DNA of 5,171 nucleotides, taken from an uncultured Blautia sp. (GTDB taxonomy: Bacteria > Bacillota > Clostridia > Lachnospirales > Lachnospiraceae). Positions within the stretch are counted from its first letter, which is position 1, and every line of letters starts with the position of its first letter. The DNA is taken from the NCBI GenBank assembly GCA_934394595.1, contig CAKRRX010000168.1, positions 1-5,171 on the forward strand, given 5' to 3'. A program made the translations under genes and the position numbers. The notes under the pieces were generated by a model. The model ran no database searches, was not told where the DNA came from, and saw nothing but the letters and a program-made list of their open reading frames with translations. This document shows, one piece after another, positions 1-5,171 of this stretch.

Positions 1-72
1 GGTCTACCGGATCCTGTGGGATAGCTGTGACTCCCGGGTCTACCGGATCCTGTGGGATAGCTGTGACTCCCG
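1..72 (-). repeat. 36-bp exact tandem repeat, two visible copies, in frame
   Basis: Bases 1-36 and 37-72 are identical, and the first few bases of the next block (73-78) also match the unit before it diverges. Each copy encodes DPGVTAIPQDPV in the zinc-ribbon protein. The array touches the left edge, so more copies may exist outside the window. A degenerate related stretch (DTDPGIDFG, residues 268-276) sits just before the first copy in the protein and could be its ancestor. Confidence 0.95.
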
Positions 73-904
73 GGTCTCCAAAGTCAATACCGGGGTCTGT
101 ATCTCCTCCAGGTTTAAAATCACCGTCTGGTACGGGCGTAGGTGTTGGTGTCGGCGTAGGCGATGGCGTAGGAGTAGGTGTTAGCGTAGGTGTTGGTGTT
201 GGCGTTGAAGCAGGCTCAGTTTTAGATTCATTGCTGCCTACAGAGCCCACACCTGACCTTTCCTGTGCAATCTCCATAATAGACTTATTATCATCAGCTT
301 TTGGAAGACTGATTTCTTCTTTATTTACCTGTACGATCACATACAAGGTCTTTGTAGCTTCTTCTTTCTGTGAACTTACATACTCTGCCTGTTTTTCATT
401 TCCTGCTGCCAGGAACAGCTGATTGGTGGTGTCATAAGTCTTCTGATATTCCTCAGTTTTTTTCTCCCAGTCAATCTTCTTATTTTCTGCCTCTTTCTTG
501 CTCATGTCTTCCAGATTCTGATTGGCAAGGGTCAGGTATTTCAAAGCTCCCTCCGGATCCTTTTTCTCGTTGCAGACTTTTGCAAGTCCCAGCGCTGCAT
601 CGGAGGATTTTTTGTCAATACTTAATGCCTCATTAAAAGCGACCTCTGCTTTTTCATAATCTGCACTTTCCAGGTAACGGTTACCTGCCTCAATCTTTTT
701 TTCCAGCTTGCCTGCTGAGGTCTGCTGGGGATTGGTCAAAAGAACTGCACCAAGCACTGCAATGCCGCAGGCTCCGGCTACACCCACTGGGATCAGGATT
801 TTTTTATCCAGCTTTTTATTCGTCTTCGGCGGGATCGGAGTTCCGCAATAAATACAAAACTGCTGCCCGTCTGCCACTTTCTTTTTACATTTTGGACACC
901 TCAT
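1..904 (-). CDS. Zinc-ribbon, single-pass membrane protein with TPR-like domain, Pro-Thr stalk and tandem repeats (partial, C-terminus missing)
   Basis: The visible part is 301 residues with no stop before the left edge. Residues 3-20 form a zinc ribbon (C3-x2-C6, C17-x2-C20 followed by Gly). A basic stretch (28-35) and one hydrophobic segment (about 36-56) follow, so the ribbon should be cytosolic and the rest outside. Residues about 66-127 look like TPR helices (GNRYLESADYEKAEVAFNEA, then a second helix pair). A Lys/Glu-rich helical region follows, then a 24-residue Thr/Pro tract (234-257) and two copies of DPGVTAIPQDPV (277-300). I chose the ATG at 904 because GGGGAGG (921-915) lies 10 bases upstream. 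An in-frame ATG at 913 would sit 1 base from that site. The gene starts 5 bases after the FHA gene ends, so it is co-transcribed. Zinc-ribbon plus transmembrane plus extracellular domain is a common Clostridia layout. The exact function is unknown; a sensor or surface stalk linked to the pilus system is inference. Confidence 0.85.
   Translation of the reverse strand, partial: MRCPKCKKKVADGQQFCIYCGTPIPPKTNKKLDKKILIPVGVAGACGIAVLGAVLLTNPQQTSAGKLEKKIEAGNRYLESADYEKAEVAFNEALSIDKKSSDAALGLAKVCNEKKDPEGALKYLTLANQNLEDMSKKEAENKKIDWEKKTEEYQKTYDTTNQLFLAAGNEKQAEYVSSQKEEATKTLYVIVQVNKEEISLPKADDNKSIMEIAQERSGVGSVGSNESKTEPASTPTPTPTLTPTPTPSPTPTPTPTPVPDGDFKPGGDTDPGIDFGDPGVTAIPQDPVDPGVTAIPQDPVD
134..205 (-). repeat. 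Thr-Pro dipeptide tract (Pro-rich stalk)
   Basis: Twenty-four codons encode twelve Thr/Pro-type dipeptides, with one Leu and one Ser substitution (residues 234-257 of the zinc-ribbon protein). The DNA is not a perfect hexanucleotide repeat: Pro and Thr codons vary (CCA, CCT, CCG, CCC; ACA, ACG, ACT), which suggests selection on the protein rather than recent slippage. Such tracts commonly serve as extended spacers outside the membrane or in the cell wall, and they can be glycosylated. Confidence 0.9.
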
Positions 905-909
905 ACTCT

Positions 910-2316
910 TCATTCCTCCCCGGTCCTGAAAATAAATTCCTCATCTGAAAGCCTTACTGTACATCCATCTGTCAGCAGACAGCTTTCCTCTTTTTCCAGC
1001 TTATTCTCATTTACATAAGTAAAATTCAAAGATCCGCTGTCTGTGATATAATATTCGCCCATCCGATAAGTAATGGTACAGTGTTCACGGCTGACTGTGG
1101 GATTTTCTTTTATCCAGATATCCACTGCCAGTCTCTTTTTGCCGATCTTTGTGGTCGTTTTTACAATATGGAATTTCTCTTTTGTCTTTATATTTTCCAG
1201 ATAAGCTCTTCCATTTGGCTTTGGAATCAGCAGCATGGTTTTCTCGTCATCTTCATAATCAGATAATAAAACGGTTCCATCCTCGTCTTCATCTTCATCC
1301 AGGAATTCCTGGAGATTTTCTTCTCTGGAAGCGGTATTTTTCTCCTCCTGCGGTGCGGTATACTTCTCCTCTTTCGGTGCGGTATACTTCTCTTCTTTCG
1401 GCGCGGTATATTTCTCTTCTTTCGGTGCGGTATATTCTTCTTTCGGTGCGGTATACTTCTCCTCCTGCAGTGCAGTATATTTCTCCTCCTGCGGCGCAGT
1501 ATATTTCTCTTCGTTTCTCCAGTCTGCAAAGGCGGACTTTTCTTCTGCTGGCTGGGAAGAACCGGCACTGATCTCCTCATATAAAGGTTTCTGCTGGTAT
1601 CCAGGTTCAGGAGCAGCCGGTTTCAGTTCTTTCTTGAAAAACTCCTCAAGATCCTCCTCTTCTTCGCCCCATTCTGAAACCTTCTTCTGTTTTGAACGCA
1701 CATTATTGTATGTATTATAGACCTCTTCCGAAGAGGGAACCGGAATTTCATCCGGCAGAGGAGGCATCTCGATCCGGTCAAAATCCGGTTTGGATGCTTT
1801 CTCTTTTTGTGCGGCTTTTGAAGCCACTTTTGATGGTGCAGCTTTTTTCACAGGCTCTTCTTTCCATTCCTCTTCCCAGGGATCTTTATCCCAGGGATCT
1901 GAAGCCTCTCCCCATGAATCTTCCTTTGGCTTTGCCTCTTTCTTTTCCACAGCCATAGCTGGAATACAGATCAGATTGATTTCTTTTTCAAAATCATCCA
2001 CATACATATACCGTTTTTCCTGGATAATATTTTCCATGGCGATTCCGGCCTGCGCAAAAGCCCTCAGCAATTCTGAAAGCTTGCGCTCCATTTCCTGACG
2101 CTGACCGGCGCTTGCTTCACTTTGCCATGCCAGGTAATTGGTTTTTCCGGAAATATCATAAACAAACTGAAGAGTGTCTTCCTGCCTTACCTCTACATTC
2201 AGCAAAAATGGATTCCGGTTTATAAATCCAACTCTCTTGTGATCCACCTGGATCACATCTTCCGGCGTTCCTATGATTTCTCTTTTTCCCTTAGTACAGT
2301 CATAATGAAACTTCAT
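910..2316 (-). CDS. FHA-domain protein with DUF6382-like N-terminal domain and repetitive acidic linker
   Basis: The protein has 468 residues and no signal or membrane segment, so it should be cytosolic. Residues 1-120 form a compact alpha/beta domain (starts MKFHYDC; FVYDISGKTNYLAW at 51-64) that I recall as the DUF6382-type domain found before FHA domains in Clostridia. Residues 121-340 are a charged low-complexity linker with DPWDKDPW (140-147) and eight octapeptide repeats (269-331). Residues about 383-466 are an FHA domain: IGKK (391-394), SREH (409-412), and SLNFTYVN (429-436) matching the S-x-N-x-T-x-x-N core. FHA domains bind phosphothreonine peptides, so a Ser/Thr kinase partner is expected; none is encoded here. 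The start at 2316 follows AAGGAGG by 9 bases. The longer reading from 2406 would overlap the WG gene and lacks support. It probably gates or scaffolds the cytosolic side of the Tad-like machine (inference). Confidence 0.88.
   Translation of the reverse strand: MKFHYDCTKGKREIIGTPEDVIQVDHKRVGFINRNPFLLNVEVRQEDTLQFVYDISGKTNYLAWQSEASAGQRQEMERKLSELLRAFAQAGIAMENIIQEKRYMYVDDFEKEINLICIPAMAVEKKEAKPKEDSWGEASDPWDKDPWEEEWKEEPVKKAAPSKVASKAAQKEKASKPDFDRIEMPPLPDEIPVPSSEEVYNTYNNVRSKQKKVSEWGEEEEDLEEFFKKELKPAAPEPGYQQKPLYEEISAGSSQPAEEKSAFADWRNEEKYTAPQEEKYTALQEEKYTAPKEEYTAPKEEKYTAPKEEKYTAPKEEKYTAPQEEKNTASREENLQEFLDEDEDEDGTVLLSDYEDDEKTMLLIPKPNGRAYLENIKTKEKFHIVKTTTKIGKKRLAVDIWIKENPTVSREHCTITYRMGEYYITDSGSLNFTYVNENKLEKEESCLLTDGCTVRLSDEEFIFRTGEE
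915..921 (-). promoter_or_regulatory. Ribosome binding site deciding the start of the zinc-ribbon gene
   Basis: On the minus strand this reads GGGGAGG. It lies inside the last codons of the FHA gene, 10 bases before the ATG at 904. The in-frame ATG at 913, which overlaps the FHA stop as ATGA, would have only 1 base of spacing and is therefore the less likely start. Confidence 0.7.
1324..1512 (-). repeat. Eight-copy 24-bp in-frame repeat encoding EEKYTAP(K/Q)
   Basis: Residues 269-331 of the FHA protein are eight consecutive units: EEKYTAPQ, EEKYTALQ, EEKYTAPK, EEYTAPK (one codon short), three more near-identical units, then a decayed EEKNTASR. The DNA units are very similar to each other, and the fourth unit is 21 bases, so the array has expanded and contracted in whole codons. 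The repeat lies in the linker between the N-terminal and FHA domains and probably sets linker length. Confidence 0.95.
1874..1900 (-). repeat. Short direct repeat encoding DPWDKDPW
   Basis: The 12-base string TCCCAGGGATCT (plus-strand reading) occurs at 1874-1885 and again at 1889-1900, a 15-base period. On the coding strand it gives two Asp-Pro-Trp motifs (residues 140-147) in the acidic linker of the FHA protein. Paired Trp motifs in a disordered linker may be a docking site, but that is a guess. Confidence 0.7.
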
Positions 2317-2325
2317 TTTCCCAAT

Positions 2326-2332
2326 CCTCCTT
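2326..2332 (-). promoter_or_regulatory. Strong ribosome binding site of the FHA gene, overlapping the upstream stop
   Basis: AAGGAGG on the minus strand, 9 bases before the ATG at 2316. It overlaps the TAA stop of the WG-repeat gene (2333-2331). This fixes the FHA start at MKFHYDC and argues for translational coupling of the two genes. Confidence 0.85.
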
Positions 2333-3620
2333 AAAATATATCCAGCTGTATAAAACTCCATGTACCATTGTTCATAACCGGGGCAAGGCCCTTTCCTGTA
2401 AAGCATTTCGCCCCGTCAAAAACAGGCGTGATCAGGTAATCCCCATTGCCTTTTATATATCCCCATAGATCATTCTCTTCTACAGGTGCATAACCAATCT
2501 CTGAAAAGCTGTCCGCATCCTGATATCTGCATTCCTGTACCAGTTCCCCAGAGATGGATACAAATCCCCATTTTCCATCTTTCTGAACTGCTGCAGGCTG
2601 GTCAGAAACAAAAGCTCTCGCATTCTCAAAAGTATCTTTTCCAATTTGCAGGCCCTCACTGTCAATCAGCCTGTATGCATCACTGCTTTTTGCAAAAACC
2701 ACGCCATTTCTGCTGCAAAATCCCCAGTCATCCCGGATCACATCATCAAACTCAAATTCCGTGATCTGGTTCAATTTTGCATCTACCAGTGCCCATTTTC
2801 CATCCTTACACACAGCAGCCATGGAAGAAAATACCGGTGTGGCTGCATCATAGACAAACTCTGTTACTGGCTGAAGATCAAAGTTCAGATACCCCCATTT
2901 TCCATTCTGGCAGGCAGGGATCACTCCCTCATTGGCAATTCCCAACTCCTGGCAATCTACATCAGCCACCCGTCTTTTGTAATTGTTTTCATCTATAAAA
3001 TAAGTCTCATTTTCTGTTTTCACCGGTGCAAAATTATTGGAACCAAACACTCCGATGTCACTGTACTGAGGCCAGATCACCGTTTTTCCGGTGGCATCCA
3101 CAAGCCCCATCTGGCTGTTCATCTGCACCTTCATATAACCGATACAGGGATTGGAAATGTATTCATATTCCTGACTGTACCTGGTATATCCCCCAGCCAG
3201 GGTCTGAAGCTTTGCATTCAAAGATTCACTGCCGTTTTTTTTGATCTGTCCCTTTAGAAGTGCAATGGCATCTTCCTTTTTGTCCAGTGCCAGATAATGA
3301 TCTGTCAGGGTAAGCACCTCTTCCTCGTTGTCTTTCTCCAAATTTATGGCTTCCAGCATCATCTGCTCGTAATTTTCATCTTCGCCTAACTGTTCATATG
3401 CCTCTGCTATCTTGTAATACAGATTCACGTTTTTCGGATTGTATTTCAGAGCTTCCTGATAATCCAGGATAGCGTCATAATAGATGCCTTTTGCTTCCAT
3501 TTCCTGCGCATTTTTTAAAAGCTTTTGATACTCCTGCGGCTTCTCAATATAATTGCTTACCGCACTGTACCATGCTCCGCCCAAAAGCAGCAAAACTGCT
3601 GCGATTACCATTTTTTTCAT
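2331..3620 (-). CDS. Membrane-anchored TPR and WG-repeat protein
   Basis: The protein has 429 residues. The N-terminus (MKKMVIAAVLLLLGGAWYSA) is a signal anchor or uncleaved signal, with no lipobox, so the bulk should lie outside the membrane. Residues about 30-130 contain TPR-type helix pairs; the clearest is residues 44-62 (KGIYYDAILDYQEALKYNP), followed by LYYKIAEAYEQLGEDENYEQ. The C-terminal two thirds is a WG-repeat (KWG) beta domain: GKWG at 240-243, GKWA at 274-277, GKWG at 349-352, LWG at 385-387 and GTW at 419-421, each about 35-40 residues apart with V-x-x-x-x-Y/F-D strands. Degenerate units appear around 168-220. TPR and WG repeats are both protein-interaction folds, so this is probably a scaffold on the outer face. 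The start at ATG 3620 follows the peptidase stop by 2 bases with only a weak GGGG (3632-3629), so translation is probably coupled. The longer reading from 3770 overlaps the peptidase gene and is rejected. The role in pilus assembly is inferred from context. Confidence 0.88.
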   Translation of the reverse strand: MKKMVIAAVLLLLGGAWYSAVSNYIEKPQEYQKLLKNAQEMEAKGIYYDAILDYQEALKYNPKNVNLYYKIAEAYEQLGEDENYEQMMLEAINLEKDNEEEVLTLTDHYLALDKKEDAIALLKGQIKKNGSESLNAKLQTLAGGYTRYSQEYEYISNPCIGYMKVQMNSQMGLVDATGKTVIWPQYSDIGVFGSNNFAPVKTENETYFIDENNYKRRVADVDCQELGIANEGVIPACQNGKWGYLNFDLQPVTEFVYDAATPVFSSMAAVCKDGKWALVDAKLNQITEFEFDDVIRDDWGFCSRNGVVFAKSSDAYRLIDSEGLQIGKDTFENARAFVSDQPAAVQKDGKWGFVSISGELVQECRYQDADSFSEIGYAPVEENDLWGYIKGNGDYLITPVFDGAKCFTGKGLAPVMNNGTWSFIQLDIF

Positions 3621-3622
3621 AA

Positions 3623-4171
3623 TCAGAACCCCAACAACATAATCAAAATCGTACCGGCTGCCAAAAACGGAGCCAGCGGTATGGCATCCTTCATGGATAC
3701 CTTTTTCCTTGCAAGCTGGATACAGGAATAGATTCCTGCCAGCAATAGCCCGGCTACCATAACCGTCCACACCAGAGACATTCCAAGATAAAAGCCCAGC
3801 ACAGCAACCAGCTTCACGTCCCCAAGTCCAATGCTCTTTCTGGACAGCCCGTAGGCCAGAAGGAATACCAGAAACCCAAGCAGCATTCCACCAAAGGCTG
3901 AGATCAAAAGTTCTTTTGCATATGCCGGGTATGCCAGCAAATCTCCAGCAAGCAAGATAGCCCGGATTCCAAGCATCACCAAAAGAATCTTATTGGGAAT
4001 GATCCTTTTCTCCAGATCAATTGCCCCTATGGGAATAAGGAAAAACGTAAGGCACAGATACCTTGTGATTTTCAGCCAGTGATATCCATAGTTCCACCAG
4101 AGAAAAGTTCCCAGGACACACAAAATTGCTGTGATGATCAGATTTCTTTTTTTCAGTATCATTTCTTTCAT
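3623..4171 (-). CDS. A24-family prepilin peptidase (TadV/CpaA type)
   Basis: This is a 182-residue integral membrane aspartic protease expected to cleave the leader of type IV prepilins and pseudopilins on the cytosolic face. The two catalytic aspartates are visible: D52 in GAIDLEKRIIPN (49-60) and D118 in GLGDVK (115-120), the family's GxGD motif. Hydrophobic segments lie at about 11-27, 37-51, 61-79, 88-109, 121-150 and 165-181, with the conserved Pro-rich IPLAPF (164-169) before the last. The N-terminal cytosolic zinc and methyltransferase domain of the larger PilD-type enzymes is absent, as is normal for TadV/CpaA. The start is ATG 4171, preceded by AGAAGGAG; Met4 is a possible alternative. 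It lies 18 bases after the TadE-like pseudopilin, its likely substrate, and 2 bases before the WG-repeat gene. Family assignment is secure; the precise substrate is inferred. Confidence 0.93.
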   Translation of the reverse strand: MKEMILKKRNLIITAILCVLGTFLWWNYGYHWLKITRYLCLTFFLIPIGAIDLEKRIIPNKILLVMLGIRAILLAGDLLAYPAYAKELLISAFGGMLLGFLVFLLAYGLSRKSIGLGDVKLVAVLGFYLGMSLVWTVMVAGLLLAGIYSCIQLARKKVSMKDAIPLAPFLAAGTILIMLLGF

Positions 4172-4182
4172 ATAATCCGTTA

Positions 4183-4190
4183 CTCCTTCT
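4183..4190 (-). promoter_or_regulatory. Ribosome binding site of the prepilin peptidase gene
   Basis: AGAAGGAG on the minus strand, 11 bases before the ATG at 4171. It begins within the TGA stop of the pseudopilin gene (4192-4190), consistent with coupled translation. Confidence 0.75.
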
Positions 4191-4900
4191 CACACACCCG
4201 ACCAGACTCTTGTCGAGGCACAGACCCGGTAGTGTCTGGGGGCCATTACAAAAAACGGCATCCTGCTGTTCAGATCAAAATCTACCACCAGCCGGATATC
4301 CCTTGATTTATTCTGGCACCAGGCTGTTTTCTTCATAGAGACATTTGTAATCCCCAGGATCTGCATGTATTCCTCTGCACTGTGGCTGCCCCCGGCAATG
4401 GAAAGCTGCTGCTCCACACAGGATTTTGCAACGGTATTGACCATATAGGAGGCCACTCCGTTCACTGCGTCTTTTTTCATTGCCAGAAGGACTCCATTGA
4501 TAAACTCGCTGGGATTCTCCACATAACCCTTTGCCTTGTCAACCAGCTTTTCCCCTTCATCACCGATCTGATTGATGTTATCTATCACATCAGTACCCTG
4601 AACAGCCTTCTCAGTGGCACTTTGAATGGTCTCCAGATTTTTCCTGATGGAATCCATGTCCTGTTCAAACTTTTCATTTTTTGTTGTCATATTATCCAGG
4701 GAATCCAGAATCCCTGTTTTTTCCAGAATGTAGCTATACTGAGCCACCTGTTTCACAGCCTGATCTGCCGCATACTGCATCAGCATCTGCGCCCTTGCAA
4801 AATACACCAGATTGTAGATGGTGAGAAACGCCATCAAAAACAAAGGCAGAAACAGCGCTGCTTCCACAGTTATGGATGCTCTTTCTCTATCTTTTTTCAT
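4190..4900 (-). CDS. TadE-like pseudopilin
   Basis: The protein has 236 residues. The N-terminus is MKKDRERA followed by SITVEAALFLPLFLMAFL, the TadE-type signature: a short basic leader, a Glu (E13), then a hydrophobic helix (about 14-35). Cleavage after A8 would put E13 at +5 of the mature protein, as in type IV prepilins, and a matching peptidase gene follows. Residues about 60-130 are a charged, probably coiled-coil region that makes this longer than a minimal TadE. Residues 140-170 are amphipathic, and the C-terminus (LVVDFDLNSRMPFF at 204-217, then a short tail ending in VWSGV) resembles the beta-rich end of TadE-like proteins of Clostridia. Three Cys (161, 195, 227) lie in the exported part. 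The start at ATG 4900 has AGGAG 6 bases upstream. TadE-type proteins are minor pilins or pseudopilins needed for Tad pilus assembly. Confidence 0.88.
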   Translation of the reverse strand: MKKDRERASITVEAALFLPLFLMAFLTIYNLVYFARAQMLMQYAADQAVKQVAQYSYILEKTGILDSLDNMTTKNEKFEQDMDSIRKNLETIQSATEKAVQGTDVIDNINQIGDEGEKLVDKAKGYVENPSEFINGVLLAMKKDAVNGVASYMVNTVAKSCVEQQLSIAGGSHSAEEYMQILGITNVSMKKTAWCQNKSRDIRLVVDFDLNSRMPFFVMAPRHYRVCASTRVWSGV

Positions 4901-4906
4901 ATTCAG

Positions 4907-4911
4907 CTCCT
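4907..4911 (-). promoter_or_regulatory. Ribosome binding site of the TadE-like gene
   Basis: AGGAG on the minus strand, 6 bases before the ATG at 4900. It lies in a 46-base gap that shows no stem-loop followed by a T run and no clear -35/-10 pair. Confidence 0.7.
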
Positions 4912-4946
4912 GCTATGTTACCACTTATTTCATGCCTGAGATCATT

Positions 4947-5171
4947 CTAATATGCCATCACACTCTTGTATCGGATCACCTTTTTCCCATCCGAAGAGTC
5001 CTCTTTTCTTCCAAGAAAATCCGGAACCTTTGGCAAAAATGTGGTGGACACCTTCACTTCTGCCTGGATCTGCAGCATGGTATATTTCTCCTTTAATTTG
5101 GACTTTGTATTCAGCTGGATACAGTCACCGGTACGGGCCAGAAGCCTTTCCTCGCTGTTTCCATCAATGAG
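4947..5171 (-). CDS. C-terminal fragment of a probable pilus-associated protein (N-terminus outside window)
   Basis: The minus frame entering from the right edge is open for 74 codons (LIDGNSEERLLARTGDCIQL at its start) and ends in TAG at 4949-4947. It has no internal start with a convincing ribosome site: the one in-frame ATG near its middle (Met32) is preceded by AAGGAG at about 13 bases but would leave only 43 residues. I read it as the end of a longer gene. The segment TMLQIQAEVKVSTTFLPKVP (31-50) looks like beta strands, and the tail (KKVIRYKSVMAY) is basic. Position directly before a TadE-like gene suggests another minor pseudopilin or a DUF4320-like protein. The family is not certain from this fragment. 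Confidence 0.65.
   Translation of the reverse strand, partial: LIDGNSEERLLARTGDCIQLNTKSKLKEKYTMLQIQAEVKVSTTFLPKVPDFLGRKEDSSDGKKVIRYKSVMAY

Noticed and set aside
1..72. CRISPR array
   Set aside because: The two 36-bp copies are directly adjacent with no spacer and are in frame in a protein gene.
27..422. Plus-strand open frame rich in Gly-Val
   Set aside because: It is the antisense of the Thr-Pro tract (GGN/GTN complements of CCN/ACN). It has no ribosome site, and the minus-strand zinc-ribbon gene explains the region fully.
1149..1580. Repetitive open frames on both strands, including a Lys/Arg-rich minus frame at 1227-1580 and a plus frame with RYTS repeats
   Set aside because: The 24-bp repeat is a multiple of three and free of stops in several frames, which creates long shadow frames. 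The FHA frame has the domains and the ribosome site.
2317..2406. N-terminal extension of the FHA protein by 30 residues (starting at 2406)
   Set aside because: It overlaps the coding end of the WG gene, has no good ribosome site, and the ATG at 2316 sits at ideal spacing from AAGGAGG.
2646..3257. 203-codon plus-strand open frame opposite the WG-repeat gene
   Set aside because: Its translation shows no domain pattern, is rich in Cys/His/Ile from antisense codons, and lacks a ribosome site. The minus strand carries clear WG and TPR repeats.
3621..3770. N-terminal extension of the WG protein by 50 residues (starting at 3770)
   Set aside because: It lies wholly within the peptidase gene. The shorter start gives a typical Lys-Lys plus hydrophobic anchor.
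4901..4946. Promoter or terminator in the widest intergenic gap
   Set aside because: At 46 bases it shows only the AGGAG ribosome site. I see no convincing stem-loop with T run and no paired -35/-10 boxes.

Overview
The window looks like a chromosomal segment of a gut-type Firmicute, most likely a Lachnospiraceae (Clostridia) relative. The grounds are moderate base composition, strong AGGAGG-type ribosome binding sites, very tight gene packing, and a set of protein families (TadE-like pseudopilin, short TadV/CpaA-type prepilin peptidase, WG-repeat protein, an FHA protein with what I recall as a DUF6382-type N-terminus, zinc-ribbon membrane protein) that I associate with Lachnospiraceae Tad-like pilus loci. 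Genus or species cannot be given from sequence alone.

All six genes that I can support lie on the minus strand and read from right to left. They are: the C-terminal 74 codons of a gene entering from the right edge (4947-5171), probably a pilus-associated secreted or membrane protein; a TadE-like pseudopilin (4190-4900); an A24-family prepilin peptidase (3623-4171); a membrane-anchored TPR plus WG-repeat protein (2331-3620); a cytosolic FHA-domain protein with a long low-complexity linker (910-2316); and a zinc-ribbon / transmembrane / TPR-like protein with a Pro-Thr stalk and tandem 12-residue repeats (1-904), which runs off the left edge without a stop. Gaps are 46, 18, 2, 13 and 5 bases. 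I see no terminator or promoter between the genes, so this is most simply one operon, or the distal part of one. No stretch over 300 bases lacks a gene.

Together the genes read as the accessory half of a Tad-type (type IVc) pilus or pseudopilus system. The pseudopilin carries a class III-like cleavage site with Glu at +5, and the next gene encodes the aspartic protease expected to cut it. The WG protein, the FHA protein and the zinc-ribbon protein are not standard Tad core parts. They suggest a Gram-positive elaboration with an outer-face scaffold, phosphothreonine-dependent signalling and a sensor or stalk protein. The assembly ATPase (TadA) and platform proteins (TadB/TadC) are not in the window and would be expected nearby.

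The most notable structures are three in-frame repeat tracts in the two left-hand genes: a 36-bp exact tandem repeat at the left edge, a Thr-Pro dipeptide tract, and an eight-copy 24-bp repeat encoding EEKYTAPK-like octapeptides. Further points of interest are two acidic Thr-x-Leu-Leu motifs just before an FHA domain whose usual Gly-Arg is Gly-Lys.
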